Shown here in pieces: positions 17,433 through 26,723 of a stretch of DNA of 64,000 nucleotides. Origin of the DNA: an uncultured Thalassotalea sp. Lineage in GTDB: Bacteria > Pseudomonadota > Gammaproteobacteria > Enterobacterales > Alteromonadaceae. The first letter of the stretch is position 1. Every line of letters starts with the position of its first letter. The translations under genes were made by a program, and so were the position numbers. The notes under the pieces are model-generated. The model saw only the letters and a list, made by a program, of their open reading frames with translations. It had not been told where the DNA came from and ran no database searches. Location of the stretch: positions 1-64,000 of the forward strand of contig CANMZP010000005.1 of NCBI GenBank assembly GCA_947502355.1, written 5' to 3'.

Positions 17433-17978
17433 ATGTTGAGCCAATTTATTCGTCGATTTTTACAAGATAATGATCAACAAGCATTTAACCAACTGGTTAA
17501 TGCTTGTCAGTCACAGTTGCGTGGTTATTGCCGCCGATTAACACTAGGGGATATCGCTTTAGCGGACGACATTGCTCAGGAAACCTTGATTATTGTTTAT
17601 CAGCAGTTAGGTGAGTTGCAAGACCCAAATGCCTATAAATCTTGGTTGTTTCGAATTGCTTATCGTCAATATGTCAATAGTTTGCGAGCCAATAGGCTCG
17701 AAACTCATTTTAACCAAAACCAAGGTGTTAGCCCGGCTGAGGATGACGCTTATCAGCCGCATTTGCACACTGACAACGAGCAGTTGTTAGTCACATTAAT
17801 GCAAGACTTATCGGTAGAGCAACGGGCATTAATCACCCTAAATAGCAGCTTTGGTTATGGTCATGCCCAAATCGCAAATATGCTTGATATGCCATTGGGT
17901 ACCGTTAAATCGCATATTCAACGAGGTAAACAACAGATGTTAGCCACCAGTCGAAAGTTACACCCTGGAGCCGCCTGA
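17433..17978 (+). CDS. RNA polymerase ECF sigma factor
   Basis: A 181-residue sigma-70-family factor. Region 2 is seen at about residues 12-80 (AFNQLVNACQSQLRGYCRRL, DDIAQETLIIVYQQL, YKSWLFRIAYRQYVNSLR) and region 4 at about 120-175 (HAQIANMLDMPLGTVKSHIQRGKQQM). There is no region 3, as is typical of ECF factors. It lies between a DUF6249 gene and a small membrane protein whose start overlaps its stop. That is the usual place for a regulator of sigma activity. The promoters it recognises cannot be read from here. Confidence 0.92.
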   Translation: MLSQFIRRFLQDNDQQAFNQLVNACQSQLRGYCRRLTLGDIALADDIAQETLIIVYQQLGELQDPNAYKSWLFRIAYRQYVNSLRANRLETHFNQNQGVSPAEDDAYQPHLHTDNEQLLVTLMQDLSVEQRALITLNSSFGYGHAQIANMLDMPLGTVKSHIQRGKQQMLATSRKLHPGAA

Positions 17979-18286
17979 TGAATTCACTTAATGAACAACA
18001 GTTAGAGCAACTGCTAAATCAACCATTGCCTTCATTACAACCGGATGAATTTAGACGCGATGCTTATGAGCAATTTTGCAAGCAGCAACAAAACCGAAGC
18101 CGCGTTCTGCAACTTTTTACAATGCTTGCCCTCGCTTGTTTATGCTACGTTATTCCCGCCACATTCGTTGACCAAGCAATGATCTTGTTTAGCATCATGG
18201 ATCTGTCCAGTACTAAATACATGCTTGCCAGTGCCATGCCAATCTTGATGTTGATGATCGTTGGTTATTTCTTACTTGATAGTTAA
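17978..18286 (+). CDS. Small membrane protein coupled to the ECF sigma factor, possible anti-sigma
   Basis: A 102-residue protein with a polar N-terminal half (LNEQQLEQLLNQPLPSLQPDEFRRDAYEQF) and two membrane segments at about 44-60 and 80-100. Its ATG overlaps the sigma stop by one base, so it is translationally coupled. Position and topology fit an anti-sigma factor, but no zinc-type HxxxCxxC motif is present and I recognise no family. The stop codon lies inside a perfect 12-bp inverted repeat. Confidence 0.65.
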   Translation: MNSLNEQQLEQLLNQPLPSLQPDEFRRDAYEQFCKQQQNRSRVLQLFTMLALACLCYVIPATFVDQAMILFSIMDLSSTKYMLASAMPILMLMIVGYFLLDS

Positions 18287-18460
18287 ACGTATTCGATTTT
18301 AATACAACCAAATACGTTTAACGTGTTTCTATACCGCCATACCCACACCAGTTCTGTCGAAGAGTCACCTATTCGATGCAACAGGGCTGCACATTACACG
18401 CTGCAAAATGTGAACTACCCCGCGACTTCACTTCGTTCTGAACACGGGGTTTTCTCGACG
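18282..18460. repeat. Inverted repeat plus stem-loop, possible miniature transposable relic
   Basis: GTTAAACGTATT (18282-18293) and AATACGTTTAAC (18311-18322) form a perfect 12-bp inverted repeat. About 95 bases later CCCCG (18418-18422) pairs with CGGGG (18445-18449), followed by TTTTCTCG. Hairpins near both ends with a TTTCTCG-like tail recall the subterminal structures of IS200/IS605-derived palindromic elements. No transposase is present. A 63-residue open frame across it has no recognisable content and was not called. Confidence 0.35.
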
Positions 18461-18554
18461 GTTACGATAAATATCTCTGCTGTTCTAATAAAATATCGTT
18501 TTACAATGCTATGATACTCTGCGAATCATGCCCTAATATTGTTAAGAGAATAAA

Positions 18555-21110
18555 ATGAAAACCCCTTCTATCGCTATAATACTGTCTGTAACAACACTAT
18601 TGGCTACCCCAAGTTTGGTTGGATCAACTGAGGCTAAAAATAATGCCGATAAACAAGCGCATGATATTAATCTCTGGCCATCTTTAACTATGCCAGTAAA
18701 ACAAAATCAGCAAGATGAGCTTAAAATCCAACAATTGCTGGCCCAAATGAGCATAGAGCAGAAGGTTGCACAGCTTATTCAACCGCAAATCCGCGATATT
18801 ACCGTTGAAGATATGCGCCGCTATGGTTTTGGCTCTTATTTAAATGGTGGCGGCGGTTTTCCAAATAATGACAAGCACGCCAGTGTTGAAGATTGGGTCA
18901 ACTTAGCGGAAAACTTATATCAGGCATCTAGGGATGACAGTCTTGATGGCATCGATATACCGACCATGTGGGGAACCGATGCGGTGCATGGTCATAACAA
19001 TGTGATGGGAGCAACCCTGTTTCCTCATAACATTGGCCTTGGTGCGGCCAATAATCCAAAGTTGATTGAGCAAATAGCCAGCATTACGGCGACAGAGGTG
19101 ATGGTTACCGGGATTGACTGGGTGTTTGCACCTACGGTTGCGGTAGTTCGAGATGACCGTTGGGGACGAAGTTATGAAGGCTACTCTGAAGATCCCGAAA
19201 TTGTCCGCGATTACTCGGCCGCGATTGTCAAAGGCTTACAAGGTGCTGCCGATAAAGATTTTTTAGGCCAGACCCGAGTAATTTCATCCGTTAAACACTT
19301 TCTTGGGGATGGTGGTACGCAAAATGGTGACGACCAAGGCAATAACCTATCTTCTGAACAGGAGTTGTTTCGCATCCATGCGCAAGGGTATGTAGGCGGC
19401 CTTGAAGCTGGCGCACAAACGGTTATGGCATCATTTAACAGCTGGCATGGGGTCAAAAGTCATGGCAATACCTATTTACTGACCGATGTCTTAAAAGAAA
19501 AAATGGGTTTTGATGGTTTTGTCGTAGGAGACTGGAATGGTCACGGGCAAATTCCGGGATGCACGAAAGCCAATTGCAGTAAAGCCATTAATGCCGGCTT
19601 GGATGTGTATATGGTACCAAGCAAAGATTGGAAACCTCTATACGAAAACCTCATCTTGCAGGTTAAGCAAGGCGAAATTCCCATGGCACGTTTAAATGAT
19701 GCCGTAAGTCGCGTATTACGGGTAAAAATGCGTGCCGATTTATTCAATAAACCAAGTCCAGCCAACCGTTTAGTCGCGAAAAAGGTCGAGTTAATCGGTC
19801 ACCCATTGCATCGCAAAGTTGCGCGTCAAGCGGTGCGTGAATCGTTAGTTCTGCTCAAAAATAACAACCAAATTTTACCGTTAAAACCAAACCAACGGAT
19901 TTTGGTTGCAGGTGATGGTGCCGATAATATTGGTAAGCAAAGCGGCGGTTGGAGTGTCACATGGCAAGGTACGGGGAATGTAAACGCCGACTTTCCTGGT
20001 GCAACATCGATTTATGCAGGTATAAAAGCGGCAGTTAATAAAGCCGGAGGGCAAGTGGAACTGGTCGAAGATGGCCAGTTTGAGCAACGCCCAGATGTAG
20101 CCATTGTGGTGTTTGGCGAGGATCCTTATGCAGAAGGCGTTGGTGATATTGACGATCTTAATTTTGAACCCGAGACTAAATCTTCGCTCGCCTTATTAAA
20201 GCAACTCAAAAGCCAAGGCATTCCCGTTGTTTCCATTTTTATTTCGGGAAGGCCAATGTGGGTTAATGCCGAATTAAATGCATCTGATGCCTTTGTTGCT
20301 ACGTGGTTACCTGGAAGCGAAGGGGCTGGTATAGCCGATGTTATTTTGCGAGAACCTGATGGGGATATTAGCCATGACTTTAAAGGGAAATTATCGTTTT
20401 CGTGGCCTAAAACGGCGCACCAAACCAACATTAATCGATTTGACAAGCATGACCAGCCGCTTTTTGCTTATGGTTATGGCTTAACCTATCGAGACAACAT
20501 AACCTTAGCGAATAACCTCGACGAAACCTATAAAGAGGATACCCATTCACAAGCTAAAATGAGCATTCTTGACGGGACAATAAAGCCACCATTTGTGAGT
20601 GTCATTGCAACTGCGAGTGACTATGTCGAAATCAACTCCAGTGTTCAGGCTTTGCAAAATATTCAATACAAGACAATCGATAGAATCGTACAAGAAGATT
20701 CGGTAAGTTTGTCATTTACTGGTAAAGATAAAGCTGAATATCGGATATTGTCAAAACAAGCTATCGATTTAAGTGCTTATGCACAAGTGGGGGCTCTGTT
20801 GAATTTCTATGTTGAACTTGAGCAAAAACCACAGAGTAAAGTGAGTCTGTCAATGTGGTGTCAGCAAGACGAAAATCCGACTTGTCGAGGGGACGTTGAT
20901 ATCAGCAAAATGTTAACTTCCGTTGCTCAAAAAGGTTGGGTAGAGGTTTCTATCCCACTTAGCTGTTTTGCTAAAAGCGGGGCAAAAATGACCCAAATAA
21001 GCTCGCCATTTGCATTACAAACTAATGGAAGTGCGCGCATTAATTTATCGGAAATATCGATTAGCGCCCCGGAGCTTATAAGTAACAAACATGTTTTAAA
21101 CTGCCGATAA
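18555..21110 (+). CDS. Secreted GH3 beta-glucosidase / exo-beta-glucanase
   Basis: An 851-residue family 3 glycoside hydrolase with an N-terminal signal peptide. The barrel domain has GTDAVHGHNN, KHFLGDG and VVGDWNG with the nucleophile Asp326. The second domain starts near residue 420 (RESLVLLKNNNQILPL) and contains the usual GEDPYAEG loop supplying the acid/base Glu. A C-terminal beta-sandwich of about 170 residues (from about 670) resembles the ExoP-type domain. It should remove glucose from beta-glucans in the periplasm or outside. It stands alone with about 175 bases of mostly AT-rich DNA after it. Confidence 0.92.
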   Translation: MKTPSIAIILSVTTLLATPSLVGSTEAKNNADKQAHDINLWPSLTMPVKQNQQDELKIQQLLAQMSIEQKVAQLIQPQIRDITVEDMRRYGFGSYLNGGGGFPNNDKHASVEDWVNLAENLYQASRDDSLDGIDIPTMWGTDAVHGHNNVMGATLFPHNIGLGAANNPKLIEQIASITATEVMVTGIDWVFAPTVAVVRDDRWGRSYEGYSEDPEIVRDYSAAIVKGLQGAADKDFLGQTRVISSVKHFLGDGGTQNGDDQGNNLSSEQELFRIHAQGYVGGLEAGAQTVMASFNSWHGVKSHGNTYLLTDVLKEKMGFDGFVVGDWNGHGQIPGCTKANCSKAINAGLDVYMVPSKDWKPLYENLILQVKQGEIPMARLNDAVSRVLRVKMRADLFNKPSPANRLVAKKVELIGHPLHRKVARQAVRESLVLLKNNNQILPLKPNQRILVAGDGADNIGKQSGGWSVTWQGTGNVNADFPGATSIYAGIKAAVNKAGGQVELVEDGQFEQRPDVAIVVFGEDPYAEGVGDIDDLNFEPETKSSLALLKQLKSQGIPVVSIFISGRPMWVNAELNASDAFVATWLPGSEGAGIADVILREPDGDISHDFKGKLSFSWPKTAHQTNINRFDKHDQPLFAYGYGLTYRDNITLANNLDETYKEDTHSQAKMSILDGTIKPPFVSVIATASDYVEINSSVQALQNIQYKTIDRIVQEDSVSLSFTGKDKAEYRILSKQAIDLSAYAQVGALLNFYVELEQKPQSKVSLSMWCQQDENPTCRGDVDISKMLTSVAQKGWVEVSIPLSCFAKSGAKMTQISSPFALQTNGSARINLSEISISAPELISNKHVLNCR

Positions 21111-21288
21111 AATAAACGCCTTTTTTCGCCTTGTATTTTTTAGTAAATGCGAGTTTGCTTTCAAGGTGTTGATTTGTTTGAACATTAAATGGTGAACATT
21201 ATGTTACCTTCTTATTACTAATCCTTGCAGATTATTCTTAATGGCTGTGTAAAATATATACAGTTAATCAATTTGTATCGAGATAGTT

Positions 21289-21546
21289 ATGCTTAGAAAA
21301 ATTTCAAAAATTACGACTATTCGTAATATGAAAAAAGTTACCATCATTTTTTACGATGATGAATCTTTGATGTTAAAGCACTTTGTTGGTCGTTTTCCAT
21401 TATCATCAGCAACGGGTCGTGTGATCCTGCCTGACGACTTTAAAGAAGGTAAGTCAATTATTGCTGTCTGTGAAGGTGATGTAAACATCATGAATTCAGT
21501 CGGCGATAGAATCGAAAACTATTCTCAACTGGGTAATTTTTCCTAG
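21289..21546 (+). CDS. TIGR02922-type small protein
   Basis: A small protein of 85 residues from the ATG at 21289, or 72 from the internal ATG at 21328 (MKKVTIIFYDDES), which is closer to the usual length. The segment GRVILPDDFKEGKSIIAVCEGDVNIMNSVGDRI is typical of the TIGR02922 family, short conserved proteins of Colwellia, Shewanella and relatives with no known role. No signal peptide or membrane segment. It lies alone between the GH3 and ADP-ribosylglycohydrolase-like genes. Confidence 0.65.
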   Translation: MLRKISKITTIRNMKKVTIIFYDDESLMLKHFVGRFPLSSATGRVILPDDFKEGKSIIAVCEGDVNIMNSVGDRIENYSQLGNFS

Positions 21547-21639
21547 TCCTTGATTTACTTAGGACCATTTATCGCAAGTTTCAGTTTTTGAGCTAAATTT
21601 ATGCTATAACCCAAGAGATTAATGACTTGGGGTAGTAAT

Positions 21640-23619
21640 ATGTTCAGACGCAGCTTCACCTTTTGCCTATCTATTGGCCTAGCCAGCAGCTTATTTTGTA
21701 CTTCAACGCTGGCGGGGCAAGATGATTCGTACCTAACCATAAAAGCATCCGATTATCAGCAAAAAGTCTATGCCTCCTGGCTTGGGCAAATGATTGGTAA
21801 TTTTTATGGCCTTTCCTACGAATTTAAATTTATCGATCAAAGTGGTCCCAATAAATTCCCTTACGGTTATGGCGTTAGCCTTGATCGCATCCGTGAAGTA
21901 AATGGCGCATTTTCCGATGACGATACCGATATCGAATATATGTACTTGCTTGCTATGGAAAAGCACGGGGTTACACCGACGTACCGACAGTTAGCAAAAT
22001 ACTGGCAATACCATGTAAAAGAAAAAGTCTGGGCAGCAAACCGTGCGGCACTGACTTTAATGCATGCTGGGTTTTCACCACCTTTAACCGGTAATAAAAA
22101 TTACAATTCCGAGTGGTTTCAAATTGACCCTCAGTTGGTCAATGAAATTTGGGCGGTCACATCGCCTGGAATGTTGGATTACGCGAGCGCAAAAACCGCT
22201 TGGGCGGCGAAAATCACCAACGACAGTTTTGGTATTGAACCTGCCATCCATTACGCGGCGATGTATAGTGCGGCATTTTTTGAAACAGATATTAATACGT
22301 TAATTGACTTAGGCAATGACGCCATCGACCCTGATTCGCGTTTTTATAAAACCGTTGAGCACATGCGTGCCTTGCATAAACAATACCCTAATGATTGGCA
22401 GCAGGCGCGAAAAATTATGGCCGAGCATTACGCCAAAACCTTTGACTATAACCTTAATTCCTGGGTGGCTATTGATGCCAATCTAAATGGTGCGTGTGCT
22501 ATTTTAGCCTTACTTTATGGTGAAGGCGATTTTCAAAAAACATTAGATATGTCCAGTGCGATTGGGTTTGATGCGGATAATCAGGCGGCAACATTAAGTG
22601 GGTTGTTGGCGATTATGTACGGCATTCAAGGCATTCCCGATAACTTGCTCTATCCGGTAAAAGATAGAAATTGGGATAAGCCATTTAATGATCAATACAT
22701 TAATGTTTCACGATTCAATTTACCTGATGCGCGCATTAGTGATATGGCAAAACGCACGGCGCTGCAAGGTGAAAAAATTATTTTGGCTAATGGCGGTAAA
22801 CGAGAAGTACGAAATGGAGAAACGTATTTGCTGATAAATCGTGGCGCAACATTTAGCAAACCATTGGAGCTGCCTTTGGCGCCGGCACTAATAGCCGAGC
22901 AAAATAAGGCATTTTATTTTGATATTTTAACCGACAAACACGCCTCAAACACCTTTGACATTGTCGCCGGCAAGCTACCTGATGGGCTTAAGCTCCAGGG
23001 CGGTGTGATTTCAGGCAAGGCAACACAAACTGGCCAATTTTCGTTTACGGTTGCGCTTAAACAACATAAAGAATCGGTGCAGCAGACATATCAAATTAAT
23101 GTGTTTCAACCTAATCTAGCACCGTTTGCTAAGCAAGTGATAAGCAATAGCGCATCAATTGATGATAAGGGAACCAAGCTTAATATCATTGCCGATGGTA
23201 AATATGGTTTAAAAGATGGACTAACGCATGGGCAAACGTATTATTCTAAAAGCGAGCAGAGCGCCGATAAAACTGACTTTTATGGTTACCTTTGGGATGA
23301 GCCACAAGCCATTTCGACCTTGGTATTTAATCCCGGGTATACAACAGAATACGCAGGCTGGTTTACTTCTTTGTCGGTTGAGTATTTAAATCCAGACGGT
23401 GACTGGCAAGGTGTTGATGAACTGGTTACCAATCCTAAAATCAACTTTGATAATGACAAATACCTGAAAGGGAAATACATCAATCATTCGTTATCATTTA
23501 AAAAGATACAGACTCAAGGCATTCGTATTATAGGCCGAGCCGGTGGTGTGCAACCGGATGATCAGAGCCAACCATGGGTGTATCAAACCAGTATTGCCGA
23601 ATTAACTGTATACCCATAA
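21640..23619 (+). CDS. Secreted ADP-ribosylglycohydrolase-family protein with Ig-like and discoidin-like domains
   Basis: A 659-residue exported protein. ATG at 21640 is chosen over 21622 because GGGGT precedes it and the signal peptide (FTFCLSIGLASSLFCTSTLAG) starts directly. The ADP-ribosylglycohydrolase fold covers about residues 30-370, with metal-binding SDDDTDIEY near 92 and GFDADNQAAT near 310. An Ig-like segment (LPDGLKLQGGVISG) lies at about 420-485, then a C-terminal beta-sandwich resembling F5/8 discoidin domains. Family members cleave ADP-ribose or other N-glycosidic bonds inside cells, so export and sugar-binding modules are unusual. The true substrate may be a polysaccharide or glycoconjugate. 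Confidence 0.8.
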   Translation: MFRRSFTFCLSIGLASSLFCTSTLAGQDDSYLTIKASDYQQKVYASWLGQMIGNFYGLSYEFKFIDQSGPNKFPYGYGVSLDRIREVNGAFSDDDTDIEYMYLLAMEKHGVTPTYRQLAKYWQYHVKEKVWAANRAALTLMHAGFSPPLTGNKNYNSEWFQIDPQLVNEIWAVTSPGMLDYASAKTAWAAKITNDSFGIEPAIHYAAMYSAAFFETDINTLIDLGNDAIDPDSRFYKTVEHMRALHKQYPNDWQQARKIMAEHYAKTFDYNLNSWVAIDANLNGACAILALLYGEGDFQKTLDMSSAIGFDADNQAATLSGLLAIMYGIQGIPDNLLYPVKDRNWDKPFNDQYINVSRFNLPDARISDMAKRTALQGEKIILANGGKREVRNGETYLLINRGATFSKPLELPLAPALIAEQNKAFYFDILTDKHASNTFDIVAGKLPDGLKLQGGVISGKATQTGQFSFTVALKQHKESVQQTYQINVFQPNLAPFAKQVISNSASIDDKGTKLNIIADGKYGLKDGLTHGQTYYSKSEQSADKTDFYGYLWDEPQAISTLVFNPGYTTEYAGWFTSLSVEYLNPDGDWQGVDELVTNPKINFDNDKYLKGKYINHSLSFKKIQTQGIRIIGRAGGVQPDDQSQPWVYQTSIAELTVYP

Positions 23620-23634
23620 GCTGAAATCCATAAA

Positions 23635-23669
23635 AAAGCCCAAATGTGCAAGTTGAACATTTGGGCTTT
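23635..23669. terminator. Bidirectional intrinsic terminator
   Basis: AAAGCCCAAATGT (23635-23647) pairs perfectly over 13 bp with ACATTTGGGCTTT (23657-23669), with A and T runs on either side. It separates the convergent ADP-ribosylglycohydrolase-like gene and the DUF2750 gene. Confidence 0.93.
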
Positions 23670-23718
23670 ATTTCCTGTTTAGGTAAGAACCTAAACGAAG
23701 TTAAATATAAGGCGATAA

Positions 23719-24066
23719 TTAGGCGTTAATGAGTAATTTGGCTGCTTTAATGGCATCTAATTCAATGCCTTCTTCATCTAACTGCCAGTTGATGCCTAAA
23801 AGGACACCGTCTTCATTTAGGTCGCCAATCCACTCTTCTAGAAAGTCATCTAGAGGGATGCTAGCAACTTGGTAGTCCTGCCATTCATCGACACAAAATT
23901 TTTGTGCGTCTTCTTCTTTCGCCCATACAGGCATGACATCGGCATTTTCAAATTCACTTGAATCACAAACGACCCAGTCACCGTCAGAATTTTGCAGTGC
24001 CCATACCCGTTCACTTTCGTTAATGGTGTTACCGAACTCGGCAAAGTTTGCTTGATTGTCGCTCAT
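23719..24066 (-). CDS. DUF2750 family protein
   Basis: A 115-residue very acidic protein with RVWALQNSDGDWVVCDS near residue 20, a central MPVWAKEEDAQKFCVDEW segment and PLDDFLEEWIGDLNEDGVLLGINW. These are the conserved parts of DUF2750, a cytoplasmic family of unknown function. It appears to be a single-gene transcript, ended by the terminator at 23635-23669. Confidence 0.82.
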   Translation of the reverse strand: MSDNQANFAEFGNTINESERVWALQNSDGDWVVCDSSEFENADVMPVWAKEEDAQKFCVDEWQDYQVASIPLDDFLEEWIGDLNEDGVLLGINWQLDEEGIELDAIKAAKLLINA

Positions 24067-24189
24067 AGCGTATTCCTAACTAATTGTTTAATTGGCTTTA
24101 TAATAGCATTTCTGAGCGTAATTGTTTATGTTCTATAGCAGGGAATAAATTTTTATTACCAAGCATTGCTCTCAAAAGGTAAAGCGGAT

Positions 24190-24678
24190 ATGTCGAAATA
24201 TAAAATAAAGCAAAAATTTTTATCAATCTCGGAAAGGTTTAATATTGAGAATGAATATGATGAACGGGTTTTTTCGGTAAAAGGTAAGTTTTTCAGTGTT
24301 GGTAAAAAGTTTGACCTGTTCGATAAGCAAGAGCAACCTGTGGCAGCAATCAAACAAAAGCTCTTGGCTTTTCGACCAACCTATTACATTGAATTTAACG
24401 ATGGCAGTAAAGCCAAAATTGTTAAAACGTTTTTTCCACTGTTTCATAGCCGCTTTCTCATTGAATATCATCAGCAATCTTTAACAGTCTTGGGAAATTT
24501 TCTCTCTCATGAGTATCAAATTTCTGAGCAGGAGCAGGTTATTGCCGAAGTGTCTAAGCAGTGGTTTAGTCTAAGTGACACTTATGGAGTGGACATTGTC
24601 GATGACCAACTCGCTCCCCTGATTTTGAGTGTGGTGATCATTATAGATGCCATTCATCATAATGGCAGCGATGACTGA
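24190..24678 (+). CDS. LURP-one-related (LOR) family protein
   Basis: A 162-residue protein of the LURP-one-related/YxjI fold. ATG at 24190 (MSKYKIKQKFLSISERFNIEN) follows AAAGG and is preferred to the upstream ATG at 24166. Repeated beta-hairpins with FSVKGKFFSVGKKFDLFDKQ, YYIEFNDGSKAKIVKTFF and VSKQWFSLSDTYGVDI are typical of this barrel, related to Tubby C-terminal domains. A hydrophobic C-terminal stretch (LILSVVIIIDAI) is also usual. Function is unknown; no operon partner. Confidence 0.82.
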   Translation: MSKYKIKQKFLSISERFNIENEYDERVFSVKGKFFSVGKKFDLFDKQEQPVAAIKQKLLAFRPTYYIEFNDGSKAKIVKTFFPLFHSRFLIEYHQQSLTVLGNFLSHEYQISEQEQVIAEVSKQWFSLSDTYGVDIVDDQLAPLILSVVIIIDAIHHNGSDD

Positions 24679-24769
24679 TGCAATTGCTAAAACCCGGTCG
24701 CCACCCTTGTTATTTTAATAACTAAGCCCATATACGGTATAACAAGAAATTAAATAAAGTGAGCCTTTG

Positions 24770-25618
24770 ATGTCAGAAAACATTGTTTCGTTAACACCTG
24801 AAAATTTTCAACAAATTGTTCTGGAAGATTCCAAATCAAAACTAGTCTTGGTCGATTTTTGGGCCGCTCAAATACCGGAAAGTGTTGAGTTAAGAGATAA
24901 ACTGTCGACATTGCTGGCGCCGCATGGCGATATCATCACTTTGGCATTGGTGGATTGCCAAACCCAACAAGCCATAGCACAACAATTTGGTATACAAGGT
25001 TTACCAACCGCGGTATTGGTAAAAGAAGGGCAACCAATTGATGGCATTTCTGGTCCGCAAACCGATGACACGTTAGCGCAGTTTTTAAATAAATATTTAC
25101 CCAAAGAAGAAGATATTTTGTTAAAGCAAGCACAGCAGTGTTTGACCAATGGTGAATTACAAGAGGCGTTCTCTTTTGCACAGCGTGCGCATGTTCTTGA
25201 TAACGAGCGAGCTGACATTAAATTAGTATTAGCAGATACTTATTTTCAGCTTAATCAAATAGAGCAAAGTGAGGCTTTGTTAGCAACGGTAAAAATGGTC
25301 GATCAAGACCAATACTATCAGGCCATTAAAGCGAAAATAGAGCTAGCCCAAGAGGCGTCTAATTCTCCGGAAATTCAGGCGTTAGAGCAGCAGCTGCAAC
25401 AAAACCCAGAAGATGTCGAGCTATCAAGAAAGCTTGCTTTGCAATACCAGCAAGTCAACCGCGTAGCAGATGCGGCAAGTTTGTTGTACAGCTTACTGCT
25501 TAAAGATCGCAGTGATGAAGAGAGCAAAAAATTATTGCTCGATATTTTAGCAACCTTACCCTCAAATGATAAATTAACCATTAGCTATCGTCGTAAACTG
25601 TTTTCGCTAATGTACTAA
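24770..25618 (+). CDS. cnoX: CnoX/YbbN-like co-chaperone, thioredoxin-TPR protein
   Basis: A 282-residue protein with an N-terminal thioredoxin-like domain (residues 1-110) and C-terminal TPR repeats. ATG at 24770 is used, since the TTG three bases earlier has no advantage. Where thioredoxins have WCGPC this protein reads AAQIPES after VDFW, so it cannot do dithiol chemistry; E. coli CnoX also lacks a working pair. The TPR part (LTNGELQEAFSFAQRAHVLDNERADIKLVLADTYF split at about 120-165) is typical. CnoX holds oxidised proteins and hands them to GroEL or DnaK. Confidence 0.87.
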   Translation: MSENIVSLTPENFQQIVLEDSKSKLVLVDFWAAQIPESVELRDKLSTLLAPHGDIITLALVDCQTQQAIAQQFGIQGLPTAVLVKEGQPIDGISGPQTDDTLAQFLNKYLPKEEDILLKQAQQCLTNGELQEAFSFAQRAHVLDNERADIKLVLADTYFQLNQIEQSEALLATVKMVDQDQYYQAIKAKIELAQEASNSPEIQALEQQLQQNPEDVELSRKLALQYQQVNRVADAASLLYSLLLKDRSDEESKKLLLDILATLPSNDKLTISYRRKLFSLMY

Positions 25619-25685
25619 CTCCTGCATTCCCCTTGCAGATCAACAAGCAAGGGGATTTGGACAAAATACGCGAGGTTTTTAGCGT

Positions 25686-26609
25686 TTAAGCCTCGTCCAT
25701 TTCTTTCTTGATCAATTTAGCTATACGGCTCGGTGCTTGCATCGGTAAAAAATGGGTTAAATCGTCAAGCAGCACATCCTTACCATTGGGAAATTTACTG
25801 GCTAATTCTGGCCATGTTGGTGAATACCTAAAGTCCTTTTGCATTTCTTCCAAACTTGCTGCCTGCATGCTTCTTACCACCGTTACCGGAATATGAATGG
25901 TTTCAATCACATCGATTATCAGCGGGTTACTAAACGCCGTTTGATAAATTTGTGCTTCGGTTTGTGGGGGGCAAGCAAGTTGGTAATTATTATTGTCGCT
26001 GGCAACCAAGCCATGTTGGCAGTAATCCATTAACGCTTTATCGGTAAATACGTTAAATGGTGGACGAGCCTGATAGCGCTCAACGGCATCATTAATCGAG
26101 ATAAAATGATTACGCCGTTTCGCAACAACATGTTCACTTGCCGGTGGTGGCGTTTTAGCACAGAAATGTTGATACATCTGTGGTGAGAATATGACTGGGT
26201 CAAGCAATATTAATTGCGCGAATAAATCATCCTGTAAAGCACTTGTCATCGTACAAATATGGCCGCCCATGGAATGGCCTAAGCCTATGGCACCTTTGAT
26301 GTTTAAGTGCCCTAATAAATCCCGTAAATCTTCGGCGAAGGTCAACCAGCTGGCAAAGCCTGTATTCAAGCTTTGGCCATGACCTCGTTGATCAAGGGCG
26401 ATAATGTGATGATCGGTAAAGTGTTCAATGAGTTGATCCCAACAGCGGGCATGAAAACCCGTGGCATGCACCATAACGATGGTCGGTTTTTGATCCCTGT
26501 GCTCTTTGTGCCATTCATAAACGGACAATCGTGTTTGGTTTATATCCGTGAGTCGGTGGCTAGGCTCTGACATAGCCTTGGGTTTAGAGTGTTGTGTGGT
26601 TTCGGGCAT
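25686..26609 (-). CDS. Alpha/beta hydrolase
   Basis: A 307-residue alpha/beta-hydrolase-fold protein. The oxyanion motif HATGFHARCW lies near residue 50, the nucleophile elbow GLGHSMGG near 115, an Asp candidate follows VTVVRS near residue 250, and the catalytic His is in LTHFLPMQAP near 288. No signal peptide is seen, so it is cytoplasmic. Esterase, epoxide or ester-lactone hydrolase roles are possible and cannot be separated by eye. It is flanked by convergent cnoX and codirectional msrA and appears to be a single gene. Confidence 0.87.
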   Translation of the reverse strand: MPETTQHSKPKAMSEPSHRLTDINQTRLSVYEWHKEHRDQKPTIVMVHATGFHARCWDQLIEHFTDHHIIALDQRGHGQSLNTGFASWLTFAEDLRDLLGHLNIKGAIGLGHSMGGHICTMTSALQDDLFAQLILLDPVIFSPQMYQHFCAKTPPPASEHVVAKRRNHFISINDAVERYQARPPFNVFTDKALMDYCQHGLVASDNNNYQLACPPQTEAQIYQTAFSNPLIIDVIETIHIPVTVVRSMQAASLEEMQKDFRYSPTWPELASKFPNGKDVLLDDLTHFLPMQAPSRIAKLIKKEMDEA

Positions 26610-26723
26610 AGCTGTCTGATTTATTAGTTTTTTATGCCTTCACGTTATCGAATTAAGTTGAATAAGTAAACCGTCAAAACTACCTTGAAATCGAAACCAG
26701 CACTTTGCCATTTACTTATTTAC

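Noticed and set aside
18323-18514. 63-residue open frame after the sigma operon
   Set aside because: It runs through the stem-loop region, has a poor start context and no recognisable protein content.
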